Notes: generated from the sequence alone by a model not told the origin. 64,000 nt of DNA from Streptomyces sp. 3214.6 (GCF_900129855.1 NZ_LT670819.1:6572001-6636000), one strand, 5' to 3'. Shown: positions 42,156 to 52,138, counted from the first letter of the stretch. A program made the numbers and translations.

Positions 42156-43440
42156 AGGCTCCTGACCCCGGTGCGGCGCCCGCCGGCCGGGGTCCGGCCG
42201 TGTCGTACGCGTCCCGGTCGGGCACGGCCGGGGCCTCCACCGCGATCTCCACCACCGGCTGCTCCGGGCTGCCGCCGCCCCGCCGCAGGACCCCTCCGGC
42301 GAGCACCGGACGTCCGCCCGTGTGCAGGGCCACGGCGGTCATCGGGACGGCGACGACGAGCAGTCCGGCGCCCAGCACCAGCCCCATCACCGGGAACCCG
42401 GCCTGCGCCGACAGCACGCTCCCGGTGAGCGGCCCGGCCGCCGTCCCCAGCGAGCCCGCCGACCCGACGAGCACCGCCCAGCGTCCGCGCGGGTCGAGCG
42501 AGGCGGCGAGCCCGATCAGATACGACAGCACGATCGGGTAGAAGACGTTCCAGGCGATCTCGCCGGCCGCGAAGCTCACCGGCCCGGTCGCCGACGCGCT
42601 GGCGACGACACAGCCGGCGATCAGGACGGTCCCGGCGCCGATCGGCGCCGCCCGCCCCAGCCGCGTCCCGAGCGCGCTCGCGCCGAGCACGCCCATGAGC
42701 CCGGCGCCCAGCGCCACCGCGAAGACGACGCCGACGGCGGCCTCGGAGAGGTGAGCCTGCGTCAGGCCGATGCGTCCGCTGACGCCCCACAGGGAGTTCT
42801 GCACCAGCGACCAGCAGGGCATCGCGGCGGCCAGGACGAGGCCGGAGCGCAGGTGGGGGAGGCGGCCGGGGCGGTCCTCGGGGCGGGTGCGGACGGGAGC
42901 CGTCCGGTCGGGCAGCCGTCCGGTCAGCGGCCACACGGCCAGCGCGATGAGCGCGATCGCGGCGAGCGGCTGCCCGTGTCCCGCGCCGAGGTGCGGCACC
43001 GTCAGATAGACGGCGCCCGCGAGCGCGGAGACCGCGAGCAGGCCCAGCGTGGAGGCGCGGTGCGGGTCGGGCTGGGCGGCGACGCGGGTGGCGGCGACCG
43101 TCGTGGCCGTACCGGATCCGAAGCCGCCGAGGACCGCGCCCACGACGACGGCCGGCACGTCACCGGCGAGGGCGGCGCCGCCGTAGCCGAGGACGGCGAG
43201 GGTCAGTCCGATGCGGGCGAGGGTCCGCGCCCCGATCCGCTCCACGCGGGAGGCGAGCAGAAACCCGGCGGCGGCCGAACTCAGCAGCAGGGCACTGCCG
43301 ACGGCGCCCGCCTCGGTGGCGGACAGCGGCAGCCCGGAGTCGAGGCGGCCGACGACGGTCGGCAGCAGGTAGGGGGCGAGGTACCCGGCCGTGAAAAGGG
43401 CGACGACGGGCCAGGGCACGGTGGTGCGAGGGGCGAACAC
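42154..43440 (-). CDS. MFS transporter
   Basis: A 428-aa integral membrane protein with twelve predicted helices. The first is VVALFTAGYLAPYLLPTVV, and RVERIGARTLARIGL falls at the usual loop 2-3 position. The C-terminal cytoplasmic tail is Gly/Pro-rich. The pattern is of the sugar/drug exporter branch of the major facilitator superfamily; the substrate is unknown. The start is GTG at 43440. It sits between the chitosanase and IclR genes, so a link to glycan use is possible but unproven. Confidence 0.85.
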   Translation of the reverse strand: MFAPRTTVPWPVVALFTAGYLAPYLLPTVVGRLDSGLPLSATEAGAVGSALLLSSAAAGFLLASRVERIGARTLARIGLTLAVLGYGGAALAGDVPAVVVGAVLGGFGSGTATTVAATRVAAQPDPHRASTLGLLAVSALAGAVYLTVPHLGAGHGQPLAAIALIALAVWPLTGRLPDRTAPVRTRPEDRPGRLPHLRSGLVLAAAMPCWSLVQNSLWGVSGRIGLTQAHLSEAAVGVVFAVALGAGLMGVLGASALGTRLGRAAPIGAGTVLIAGCVVASASATGPVSFAAGEIAWNVFYPIVLSYLIGLAASLDPRGRWAVLVGSAGSLGTAAGPLTGSVLSAQAGFPVMGLVLGAGLLVVAVPMTAVALHTGGRPVLAGGVLRRGGGSPEQPVVEIAVEAPAVPDRDAYDTAGPRPAGAAPGSGA

Positions 43441-43652
43441 GGGCGTTCCAGGGCATGCGAAAGGGACGGCTCAGGAAAGGAGGTTGGGCGCCGACCGTCG
43501 ACGGACAGGAACGCGCGGGCAATTTGTATCAAGCACGCGGTTGCGGAAGAAGGGCGGGGTGGGTGATGTGGATCACTTTACGTTTGGGCTGCGTTTGAGG
43601 CGGGGGAGCCGGGGTAACCACGATGCCTCGCGCTGGTGGAGGAGCCCCTGCC

Positions 43653-43691
43653 ATCGGCGGGCGGACCGCTCACATCGGCGGGTGGTCCGCT
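43653..43691. repeat. 18-bp imperfect direct repeat
   Basis: ATCGGCGGGCGGACCGCT (43653-43670) is repeated with two changes at 43674-43691. The second copy runs into the stop codon of the IclR gene (43690-43692). The rest of 43441-43652 shows no gene; GTGATGTGGATCAC near 43565 loosely resembles a Crp-type site. Confidence 0.6.
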
Positions 43692-44481
43692 AGCGCCAGT
43701 GGGCGGCACCGCCGGAACCCGGCGTCGTCGCCTCGATCTTCGCCCTGATCTCCCGCATCACCGTCACGATCCGCTCCTCGTGCTCCGGCGTCAGTCGGGC
43801 CACCGGCACCGAGCAACTGATCGCGTCCTGGGCGGGGATGTCGTAGCGCAGGGCGAAGCCGAAGCCGACGATGCCGAGGACGCCCTCCTCGCGGTCCACG
43901 GAGTACCCGCGCGCCCGCACCCCCACGAGGTCGGCGAGCAGCGACTCCCGGTCGGTGTGGGAGTGCGGGGTCAGCGCCTCGTACGGCCCCTCGGGCAGCT
44001 CCTCGTCCGGCCGCTGCGCGAGCAGCGCCTTGCCCAGCGCGCCGACGTGCGCGGGCAGCCGTCGTCCGACCCGGCTGATGGTGCGCAGGTATTCGTGCGA
44101 CTCTCGGGTCGCCAGATACGCGACGCCCCGGCCGTCCAGCCGGCCCAGGTGGATGGTCTCGCCCAGCGCCTCCGACGCCTCGTCGAGATAGGGCCGCACC
44201 AGCTGGACGCGCGGGTCGGAGTCGAGGTAGCTGGTGCCGGTCAGCAGGGCGTGGATGCCGATGCCGTAGAGGGAGCCGGTGACGTCCGTGCGCACCCAGC
44301 CCCGGCTGATCAGGGTCTGCAGCAGCGCGTACATCGAGCTGCGCGGCACGCCCAGCTCGTCCGCCAGCTCCTGCAGCCGCGCCGGCCGGTCACCGCGCGC
44401 CGCGAGCAGCTCCAGCAGCTCGACCGTGCGCGCCGCCGACTTGACCTCGCGGACGCCGCCTCCGCCATCTGTCTCCGCCAT
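43690..44481 (-). CDS. IclR family transcriptional regulator
   Basis: A 263-aa regulator. The N-terminal winged helix (about 10-75: VKSAARTVELLELLAARGDR, RLQELADELGVPRSSMYALL) is followed by the IclR effector domain (LRTISRVGRRLPAHVGALGK, GVLGIVGFGFAL). IclR proteins bind small acids such as uronate or hexarate derivatives. The start at 44481 (MAETDGGG) fits family length; ATG 44538 with GAGGGA upstream is a credible longer start (282 aa). It is divergent from kdgD-gudD, so it probably regulates them. Confidence 0.9.
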   Translation of the reverse strand: MAETDGGGGVREVKSAARTVELLELLAARGDRPARLQELADELGVPRSSMYALLQTLISRGWVRTDVTGSLYGIGIHALLTGTSYLDSDPRVQLVRPYLDEASEALGETIHLGRLDGRGVAYLATRESHEYLRTISRVGRRLPAHVGALGKALLAQRPDEELPEGPYEALTPHSHTDRESLLADLVGVRARGYSVDREEGVLGIVGFGFALRYDIPAQDAISCSVPVARLTPEHEERIVTVMREIRAKIEATTPGSGGAAHWR

Positions 44482-44565
44482 GAGCCGATCGTAGGCGGGT
44501 CGGGGCGCCCCATCGGCGACTCCCGTCGACGCCCTCATTGCCGTCCCTCATTGACGACTGGCGTG

Positions 44566-44594
44566 CACGTATCTAATCTCCATCTTCATACGTG
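44566..44594. promoter_or_regulatory. Inverted repeat between the IclR gene and kdgD
   Basis: CACGTAT (44566-44572) and ATACGTG (44588-44594) are perfect complements separated by 15 bp, 31 bp before the kdgD start. Their location in the divergent promoter region makes them candidate IclR half sites. TTCATACGTG (44585-44594) is shared with the glycan operon leader. Confidence 0.5.
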
Positions 44595-44624
44595 GATTAC
44601 GTCTACATAGGGAGATGACTCGGG

Positions 44625-45578
44625 ATGAGTGGCGGCGGCGGTACGGACCCGGAGACCGTGGTGCGCAGGCTGCGGACCGGGATGGCGGACGGCGTGCTGT
44701 CGTTCCCGCTCACGAGTTTCCACGACGACGGCGCCCTCGACCCGGACGGCTTCCGCGCCCATGTCGCGGCGCAGATCGCGACCGCCCCCGGCGCGGTCTT
44801 CCCCGCCTGCGGCACCGGTGAGTTCTTCTCCCTCGACGAGGACGAGTACCGGCAGGTGGTGACCATCGCCGTCGAGGAGGCGGCCGGCCGCCTGCCCGTC
44901 GTCGCCGGGGTCGGCTACGGCTGGGCCCAGGCCGTACGGTTCGCCCGCATCGCCGAGGAGGCCGGCGCCGACGCCCTCCTCGTCCTCCCGCACTACCTCG
45001 TCGCCGCCCCGCAGGACGGCCTCGTCGCCCAGCTGGAGCAGATCGCCGCCCGCACCCGGCTGTCTCTCATTGCCTACCAGCGCGGTCAAGTCGCTTTCAC
45101 GGCAACCTCGTTGCGTCGCATCGCCGCCCTGCCGACCGTCATCGGCCTCAAGGACGGCCACAGTGACCTCGACCGCCTCCAGCGGCTCACCCTCGCCGCA
45201 CCCGAGGGCTTCCTCTTCTTCAACGGCGCCGCCACCGCCGAGATCCAGGCCCGTGCCTACGCCACCGTCGGCGTCCCCGCCTACTCCTCCGCCGTCCACG
45301 CCTTCGCACCCGAGATCGCGAACGCCTTCTTCGGCGCGTTGCGGGGCGGCGACGACAAGACCGTGGAGCGGCTGCTGCGCGACTTCTACGTCCCGCTCGT
45401 CGAGCTCCGCGACCGGGTACCCGGGTACGCGGTGTCCCTGGTGAAGGCCGCGGCCCGGCTGCGCGGACGCCCCGTCGGACCCGTCCGCGCCCCGCTCACC
45501 GACCCCTCTCCCGCCGACCTGGCCGACCTCACGACCCTCTTGAGCGCCGGCCTCGACCTCGTAGGAGCCGCCCTGTGA
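44625..45578 (+). CDS. kdgD: 5-dehydro-4-deoxyglucarate dehydratase
   Basis: A 317-aa class I aldolase-fold enzyme of the DHDPS superfamily. It converts 5-keto-4-deoxyglucarate to 2-oxoglutarate semialdehyde with loss of water and CO2. It contains GVLSFPLTSFHDDGALD, FPACGTGEFFSLDEDEYRQV, the tyrosine segment LSLIAYQRGQ and the Schiff-base lysine in VIGLKDGHSDLDR. ATG 44625 follows GGGAG at 44610-44614. The stop overlaps the glucarate dehydratase start (GTGA), the expected operon for glucarate/galactarate breakdown. Confidence 0.94.
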   Translation: MSGGGGTDPETVVRRLRTGMADGVLSFPLTSFHDDGALDPDGFRAHVAAQIATAPGAVFPACGTGEFFSLDEDEYRQVVTIAVEEAAGRLPVVAGVGYGWAQAVRFARIAEEAGADALLVLPHYLVAAPQDGLVAQLEQIAARTRLSLIAYQRGQVAFTATSLRRIAALPTVIGLKDGHSDLDRLQRLTLAAPEGFLFFNGAATAEIQARAYATVGVPAYSSAVHAFAPEIANAFFGALRGGDDKTVERLLRDFYVPLVELRDRVPGYAVSLVKAAARLRGRPVGPVRAPLTDPSPADLADLTTLLSAGLDLVGAAL

Positions 45579-46870
45579 GCCCCGACCTCACGATCACGGA
45601 CGTCCGCCTGACCCCGATCCTGGTCGCCGACCCGCCCCTGCTCAACACCCAGGGCGTGCACCAGCCCTACACCCCCCGGCTGATCGTCGAGGTCGTCACG
45701 GCCGACGGGACCACGGGCGTCGGCGAGACCTACGGCGACACCAAGTACCTGGAACTGGCCCGCCCCTTCGCCAAGAAGCTGATCGGCCGTCAAGTAAGCG
45801 ATCTGAACGGCCTGTTCACCGTCGCCGACGAGGTGGCCGTCGACAGCTCCCGGGTCTCCGGCCAGGTCGACGTCGGCGGGCTGCGCGGCGTCCAGTCCGC
45901 CGACAAGCTGCGCTTGTCCGTCGTCTCCGCCTTCGAGGTCGCCTGCCTCGACGCCCTCGGCAAGGCGCTCGGCCTGCCCGTGCACGCGCTGCTCGGCGGC
46001 AAGGTGCGCGACGAGGTCGAGTACAGCGCCTACCTCTTCTACAAGTGGGCCGACCACCCCGAGGGCGTCGCTGCGGAGAAGGACGACTGGGGCGCCGCCG
46101 TCGACCCGGCCGGAGTCGTCGAGCAGGCCCGCCGCTTCAAGGAGCGCTACGGCTTCACCTCCTTCAAACTCAAGGGCGGCGTCTTCCCGCCGGACGAGGA
46201 GATCGCCGCCGTCCGCGCCCTGGCCGAGGCGTTCCCCGGCCACCCCCTGCGCCTCGACCCCAACGGCGCCTGGTCCGTTCCCACCTCGCTCAAGGTCGCC
46301 GAGGAGATCGGCGACCTCCTCGAATACCTGGAGGACCCGGCCCTCGGCACCCCGGCCATGGCCGAGGTCGCCGCGAGGACCGACGTGCCGCTCGCCACCA
46401 ACATGTGCGTGACGACGTTCGCCGAGATCAAGGAGGCGTTCACCCGGGACGCCGTCCAGGTCGTCCTCTCCGACCACCACTACTGGGGCGGACTGCGCAA
46501 CACCCAGCAACTCGCCGCGATCTGCCGCACGTTCGGCGTCGGCGTCTCGATGCACTCCAACACCCACCTCGGGATCAGCCTGGCCGCGATGACCCACGTC
46601 GCGTCGACCGTGCCCAACCTGCACCACGCCTGCGACTCCCACTACCCCTGGCAGTCGGAGGACGTCCTCACCGAGCGCCTCACCTTCACCGACGCCAAGG
46701 TCACCGTCTCCGACACGCCCGGCCTCGGCGTCGAGCTCGACCGCGACAAGCTGGCGTTCCTCCACCGACGCTGGCTCGACGACGACGGCGCCCTACGCGA
46801 CCGCGACGACGCGGCGGCGATGCGCGCAGCCGACCCCGACTGGGCCACACCCCCCGTACCCCGCTGGTAA
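45575..46870 (+). CDS. gudD: Glucarate dehydratase
   Basis: A 431-aa enolase-superfamily dehydratase. It forms 5-keto-4-deoxyglucarate from D-glucarate, the substrate of the preceding gene's product. The N-terminal cap contains PPLLNTQGVHQPYTPRLIVE and GVGETYGDTKYLE. The barrel carries FKLKGGVFPPDEEI (KxK-type lysine), RLDPNGAW (metal Asp), YLEDPALG (metal Glu) and SMHSNTHLGISLAAMTHVAS with the catalytic His. The GTG start at 45575 overlaps the kdgD stop. Galactarate specificity cannot be excluded. Uronate dehydrogenase and semialdehyde dehydrogenase genes are not in the window. Confidence 0.93.
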   Translation: MSPDLTITDVRLTPILVADPPLLNTQGVHQPYTPRLIVEVVTADGTTGVGETYGDTKYLELARPFAKKLIGRQVSDLNGLFTVADEVAVDSSRVSGQVDVGGLRGVQSADKLRLSVVSAFEVACLDALGKALGLPVHALLGGKVRDEVEYSAYLFYKWADHPEGVAAEKDDWGAAVDPAGVVEQARRFKERYGFTSFKLKGGVFPPDEEIAAVRALAEAFPGHPLRLDPNGAWSVPTSLKVAEEIGDLLEYLEDPALGTPAMAEVAARTDVPLATNMCVTTFAEIKEAFTRDAVQVVLSDHHYWGGLRNTQQLAAICRTFGVGVSMHSNTHLGISLAAMTHVASTVPNLHHACDSHYPWQSEDVLTERLTFTDAKVTVSDTPGLGVELDRDKLAFLHRRWLDDDGALRDRDDAAAMRAADPDWATPPVPRW

Positions 46871-47013
46871 CCGAACACCCGGTGGGATCGGGAGGGGGTG
46901 CGAGGTGGGAGGGGTGCGCCTCCCCAGTGCGTCGGTGGTGTGTGTGACTGGCCGCGGGTTGTCGGTGGTGTGGTGCACACTGGCCAGATCGGCACCACGT
47001 CAGGGAGCGCACC

Positions 47014-48204
47014 GTGACCGCGTCCACCGGAGAGGGACACCACCAGACCCGTCAGACCGGCCGGAGCAGTCCGAACGGCCCGGCCGGGCAGAGCGGCCGC
47101 GACTGCCCGGCCGCCGGGGTCGACCCGCTGGCCGCCCACCGCGCCCCCGACGATCCGCCGTGGGACGTCTACCTCACCGGCCCCATCTTCCTCGACATCA
47201 TCTTCACCGGCCTCGACTCCGCCCCGGTGCGCGGGACGGAGTCCTGGGCGCGCGGCATGGGATCGAGCCCCGGCGGCGTCGCCAACATGGCCACCGCACT
47301 CGCCCGTCTCGGCCTGCGCACCTCCCTCGCCGCGGCCTTCGGCGACGACCACTACGGCGAGTACTGCTGGGACGCCCTCGAACGGGGCGAGGGCATCGAC
47401 CTCAGCACCTCCCGCACGGTCTCCGGCTGGCACTCCTCCGTCACCGTCTCCATGGCCTACGAGGGGGAGCGCACGATGGTCTCGCACGGCCACGAGCCGC
47501 CCCCGCAGGAGCCCGCCCCCACCTGCCCGCCGCCCGCCCGCGCCGCCGTCGCCTCCCTCGCCCCCGGCAAACGCGACCCCTGGATCGAGCAGGCCGCCGC
47601 CCGCGGCACCCGCATCTTCGCCGACGTCGGCTGGGACGACACCGGCGCCTGGAACCTCGCCGGCCTCACCGACCTGCGGCACTGCGAGGCCTTCCTGCCG
47701 AACGCGGAGGAGGCCATGCGCTACACCGGCGCCACCTGCCCCCGCGCCGCCGCCCACGCCCTCACCGCGCACGTACCGCTCGCGGTCGTCACGCTCGGTG
47801 CGGAGGGCGCGTACGCCGTGGACCGCCGGACCGGCGAGAGCGCCGAGGTCCCGGCCATCGCCGTCGAGGCCCTCGACCCCACCGGCGCCGGGGACGTGTT
47901 CGTGGCCGGCTTCGTCACCGGCACCCTCGCCGACTGGCCGCTCGCCGACCGCCTCGCCTTCGCCGGCCTCACCGCCGCCCTCTCCGTCCAGGAGTTCGGC
48001 GGCTCCCTCTCCGCCCCCGGCTGGTCCGAGATCGCGGCCTGGTGGCGCAAGGTCCAGTCGGTCGAGGGCCAGGACCCAGAGGCACTGCGCCGGTACGCGT
48101 TCCTGGACGGCCTGCTCCCGGCGCCGCTCCTGGCGGAGGAGGAGGCCGCCCCGTGGCCGCTGCGCAGAGCGGTCCCGACGATCGGTTTCGGCCGCTCGGC
48201 ATAG
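47014..48204 (+). CDS. PfkB family carbohydrate kinase
   Basis: A 396-aa sugar kinase. Residues 1-45 are a low-complexity polar extension. VYLTGPIFLDIIFTGL and GSSPGGVANMATALARLGL form the substrate-binding N-terminal region, and the ATP/catalytic signature DPTGAGDVFVAGFVTG gives the general base Asp. The substrate is not readable from sequence. The GTG start at 47014 is preceded by GTGCACACTGGCCAG. It could phosphorylate a sugar acid from the preceding catabolic genes, but 143 bp and a change to housekeeping context separate them. Confidence 0.88.
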   Translation: MTASTGEGHHQTRQTGRSSPNGPAGQSGRDCPAAGVDPLAAHRAPDDPPWDVYLTGPIFLDIIFTGLDSAPVRGTESWARGMGSSPGGVANMATALARLGLRTSLAAAFGDDHYGEYCWDALERGEGIDLSTSRTVSGWHSSVTVSMAYEGERTMVSHGHEPPPQEPAPTCPPPARAAVASLAPGKRDPWIEQAAARGTRIFADVGWDDTGAWNLAGLTDLRHCEAFLPNAEEAMRYTGATCPRAAAHALTAHVPLAVVTLGAEGAYAVDRRTGESAEVPAIAVEALDPTGAGDVFVAGFVTGTLADWPLADRLAFAGLTAALSVQEFGGSLSAPGWSEIAAWWRKVQSVEGQDPEALRRYAFLDGLLPAPLLAEEEAAPWPLRRAVPTIGFGRSA

Positions 48205-48351
48205 TCCGACAAGGGCATCGGAGCCGGGGCACCGGCCCCGGTAAAAGCCCTACGGCGTTGTCAGCCCCCTGGCGTACCCTTGAACTCGCCAGGCCGCCCT
48301 CGTGGCAGGCGAGACGCATCCGGGAGGACGCAGAGGCCTTCGGGCCGGCCT

Positions 48352-49410
<1,059 letters not shown>

Positions 49411-49423
49411 ACAAGCCAGCACC

Positions 49424-49921
49424 ATGTCGATCGACGTCAACAACGAGTCCGGAACCGAGGTCGACGAGCAGGCGATCCTCGACATCGCCCGCTACGCGCT
49501 CGCGCGGATGCGCATCCACCCGCTCTCCGAGCTCTCGGTGATCGTCGTGGACGCCGACGCCATGGAGCAGCTGCACATGCAGTGGATGGACCTGCCGGGG
49601 CCGACGGACGTCATGTCCTTCCCGATGGACGAGCTGCGTCCGCCGTCCAAGGACGACGACGAGCCCCCGCAGGGTCTCCTCGGCGACATCGTGCTGTGCC
49701 CGGAGGTCGCGAAGAAGCAGGGCGAGGAAGCACCCACGCAGCACTCCATGGACGAGGAGCTCCGACTGCTCACCGTCCACGGAGTGCTGCACCTGCTCGG
49801 CTACGACCACGAGGAGCCCGACGAGAAGGCCGAGATGTTCGGCCTGCAGGCGGCCATCGTGGACGGGTGGCGTGCGGAGAAGGGCCTGACCGGCCCCTCG
49901 CCGGCCCCGACCGTGTCATGA
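49424..49921 (+). CDS. ybeY: Endoribonuclease YbeY
   Basis: A 165-aa metal-dependent RNase for 16S rRNA 3'-end maturation and ribosome quality control. The zinc motif HGVLHLLGYDH supplies His119, His123 and His129. GPTDVMSFPMDE and LLGDIVLCPEVA precede it as in the family. ATG 49424 is 13 bp after phoH, and the stop overlaps the next gene by ATGA, giving a tight phoH-ybeY-CNNM operon. Confidence 0.97.
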   Translation: MSIDVNNESGTEVDEQAILDIARYALARMRIHPLSELSVIVVDADAMEQLHMQWMDLPGPTDVMSFPMDELRPPSKDDDEPPQGLLGDIVLCPEVAKKQGEEAPTQHSMDEELRLLTVHGVLHLLGYDHEEPDEKAEMFGLQAAIVDGWRAEKGLTGPSPAPTVS

Positions 49922-51222
49922 GCCTCGCCCTCGTCTCCGGCGCGATCGCCCTGGTCGTCGTCGCCTGGCTCGCCGCCTGCGCGGAGGCGGGCCTCGCGCG
50001 CGTCTCCAGCTTCCGCGCCGAGGAGGCCGTGCGCGGCGGCCGGCGCGGCAGCGCCAAGCTGGCGCAGATCGCCGCCGACCCCACCCGCTATCTGAACGTG
50101 GCGCTGCTGGTCCGCGTCGCCTGCGAGATGGCCGCCGCCGCGCTGGTCACCTACGCCTGCCTGAAGGAGATCGACGGCACGGCCCCGGCCCTGTTCGCCG
50201 CGATCGGCGTCATGGTCCTGGTGTCGTACGTCGCGGTGGGCGTCTCCCCGCGCACGATCGGCCGCCAGCACCCCCTGAACACGGCGACGGCGGCGGCGTA
50301 CGTCCTGCTTCCGCTGGCGCGGATCATGGGCCCGATCCCGTCCCTTCTCATCCTCATCGGCAACGCGCTGACCCCCGGCAAGGGCTTCCGCCGGGGCCCG
50401 TTCGCCTCCGAGGCGGAGCTGCGCGCGCTGGTCGACCTCGCCGAGAAGGAGTCCCTGATCGAGGACGACGAGCGCCGCATGGTGCACTCGGTCTTCGAGC
50501 TGGGCGACACCCTCGTGCGGGAGGTCATGGTCCCCAGGACCGACCTCGTCGTCATCGAGCGCTACAAGACGATCCGTCAGGCCCTGACCCTCGCGCTGCG
50601 CTCCGGGTTCTCCCGCATACCCGTGACCGGCGAGAACGAGGACGACATCGTCGGGATCGTGTATCTGAAGGACCTGGTCCGCAAGACGCACATCAGCCGG
50701 GACGCCGAGGGCGAGCTGGTCTCGACGGCCATGCGGCCGGCCGCGTTCGTCCCCGACACCAAGAACGCCGGCGATCTGCTGCGCGAGATGCAGCAGGACC
50801 GCAACCACGTCGCCGTCGTCATCGACGAGTACGGCGGCACGGCCGGCATCGTCACCATCGAGGACATCCTCGAGGAGATCGTCGGCGAGATCACCGACGA
50901 GTACGACCGTGAGCTCCCGCCCGTGGAGGACCTCGGCGACGACCGTCACCGGGTCACCGCCCGCCTCGACATCACCGACCTCGGCGAGCTGTACGGCCTG
51001 GAGGAGTATGACGACGAGGACGTGGAGACGGTGGGCGGGCTGCTGGCCAAGGCCCTGGGCCGGGTCCCCATCGCGGGCGCGTCGAGCACGGTCGACCTCC
51101 CGGACGGCCGGGCCCTGCGGCTGACGGCGGAGGCTGCGGCCGGCCGCCGGAACAAGATCGTGACGGTGCTGGTGGAGCCGGTGGATCCGGCGGATCCGCC
51201 CGAGAAGGAGAAGCCCGAGTGA
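49918..51222 (+). CDS. CNNM/CorC-type hemolysin family membrane protein
   Basis: A 434-aa protein with a DUF21/CNNM membrane domain (about 1-170, three to four helices including LVSGAIALVVVAWLAA and LFAAIGVMVLVSYVAVG). A tandem CBS pair follows (about 205-330; VREVMVPRTDLVVIE, VAVVIDEYGGTAGIVTIEDI), then a CorC_HlyC transporter-associated domain to about 425. Relatives are magnesium efflux or homeostasis proteins; haemolysis is a legacy label. It overlaps ybeY at its start and the MmcQ gene at its stop. Confidence 0.93.
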   Translation: MSLALVSGAIALVVVAWLAACAEAGLARVSSFRAEEAVRGGRRGSAKLAQIAADPTRYLNVALLVRVACEMAAAALVTYACLKEIDGTAPALFAAIGVMVLVSYVAVGVSPRTIGRQHPLNTATAAAYVLLPLARIMGPIPSLLILIGNALTPGKGFRRGPFASEAELRALVDLAEKESLIEDDERRMVHSVFELGDTLVREVMVPRTDLVVIERYKTIRQALTLALRSGFSRIPVTGENEDDIVGIVYLKDLVRKTHISRDAEGELVSTAMRPAAFVPDTKNAGDLLREMQQDRNHVAVVIDEYGGTAGIVTIEDILEEIVGEITDEYDRELPPVEDLGDDRHRVTARLDITDLGELYGLEEYDDEDVETVGGLLAKALGRVPIAGASSTVDLPDGRALRLTAEAAAGRRNKIVTVLVEPVDPADPPEKEKPE

Positions 51223-51578
51223 CGCCCCAGGAGCTGCGCGCCTTCTGTCTGTCCTTCAACGCGGTCGTTGAGGACTTTCCGTTCCGTCCGGAGATCTCGG
51301 TCTTCAAGGTCGGCGGGAAGCTCTTCGCCCTGACGACGCTGGACGCACGGCCCCTGACCGTGAACCTCAAGTGCGACCCGGACGACGCGGTGCGGCTGCG
51401 CACCGAGCACCCGGGCCTGATCGCCCCCGGCTACCACATGAACAAGCGCCACTGGAACACGGTGACGGTCGACGGCGAGCTCCCCGACCGGCTGGTCCGG
51501 GAGCTGGTGGAGGACTCCTACGATCTGGTCGTCGCCGGTCTGCCGCGCGCGGAGCGGCTCCGGCTCGACCGGCCCTGA
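51219..51578 (+). CDS. MmcQ/YjbR family protein
   Basis: A 119-aa single-domain protein with the MmcQ/YjbR pattern: ELRAFCLSFNAVVEDFPF, VFKVGGKLFAL, VNLKCDPDDAVRLR and GYHMNKRHWNTV. The CyaY-like fold is often annotated as DNA-binding, but no role is settled. The GTG start overlaps the CNNM stop (GTGA), making it the last gene of the phoH operon. Confidence 0.92.
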   Translation: MTPQELRAFCLSFNAVVEDFPFRPEISVFKVGGKLFALTTLDARPLTVNLKCDPDDAVRLRTEHPGLIAPGYHMNKRHWNTVTVDGELPDRLVRELVEDSYDLVVAGLPRAERLRLDRP

Positions 51579-51581
51579 CGG

Positions 51582-52061
51582 TCATTCGATGCCGAGGGCC
51601 CCGATGCCCAGGTCCTCGCGCATGAGGTCGCGCATCCGGGCCATGGCCGTCCGCCGCTGTGCGATCAGGGGCGCGTCCTCGGCGGAGCCGACGGTGACGC
51701 CCCGGGCGTAGGCGTCGCGCAGCCGGCGCAGGCTGTGGAACGCCTCGTTACCGGCGGTCACGACCTGTTGCGGGCCGACGAGCCAGAGACGTTCGCTCGC
51801 CGTGTACAGGCCGGTGCCGCGGAAGGCCTCCCGGACGGCCGCGTCACGCGCCGCTCCTGACATGTGATCGCCCAGCGCGACGGCGCGTATCTCCTCACCG
51901 GCTGTCTTGAGCGCGGAGACGAACTCCGTGTACACCTCGCGTCGCATCTGGAGCGCGTGCCGGGACTCCTCGCGCCGCCACCGGTTGCGATCCGCGATCA
52001 GGGTGGCGGTGATGCCGATGACGGCGCCGGTCAGTGTGGAGAGCAGGGGCATCCAGTCCAT
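51582..52061 (-). CDS. Hypothetical membrane-anchored protein
   Basis: A 159-aa protein. The N-terminal hydrophobic helix (LLSTLTGAVIGITATLIA, about 6-23) is followed by a charged alpha-helical domain starting DRNRWRREESRHALQMRRE. The pattern (one N-terminal membrane helix, then a helical cytoplasmic domain containing SERLWLVGPQQVVTAGNEAF) is common in actinobacterial hypothetical proteins. No function is recognised. GAAAGG lies 10 nt before the start on the minus strand. It converges on the MmcQ gene with only 3 bp between stops. Confidence 0.72.
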   Translation of the reverse strand: MDWMPLLSTLTGAVIGITATLIADRNRWRREESRHALQMRREVYTEFVSALKTAGEEIRAVALGDHMSGAARDAAVREAFRGTGLYTASERLWLVGPQQVVTAGNEAFHSLRRLRDAYARGVTVGSAEDAPLIAQRRTAMARMRDLMREDLGIGALGIE

Positions 52062-52138
52062 GCGCCGCAGCCTTTCATCGTTTCCCGCACCAGAAAATGG
52101 GGTAAATGCGGCAAAATGCCCAACTTGTGGAGGACGTC

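Noticed and set aside
43560..43580. Crp binding site GTGATGTGGATCAC
   Set aside because: It only partly fits the streptomycete Crp pattern (GTG-N6-GNCAC) and is not placed convincingly at a promoter.
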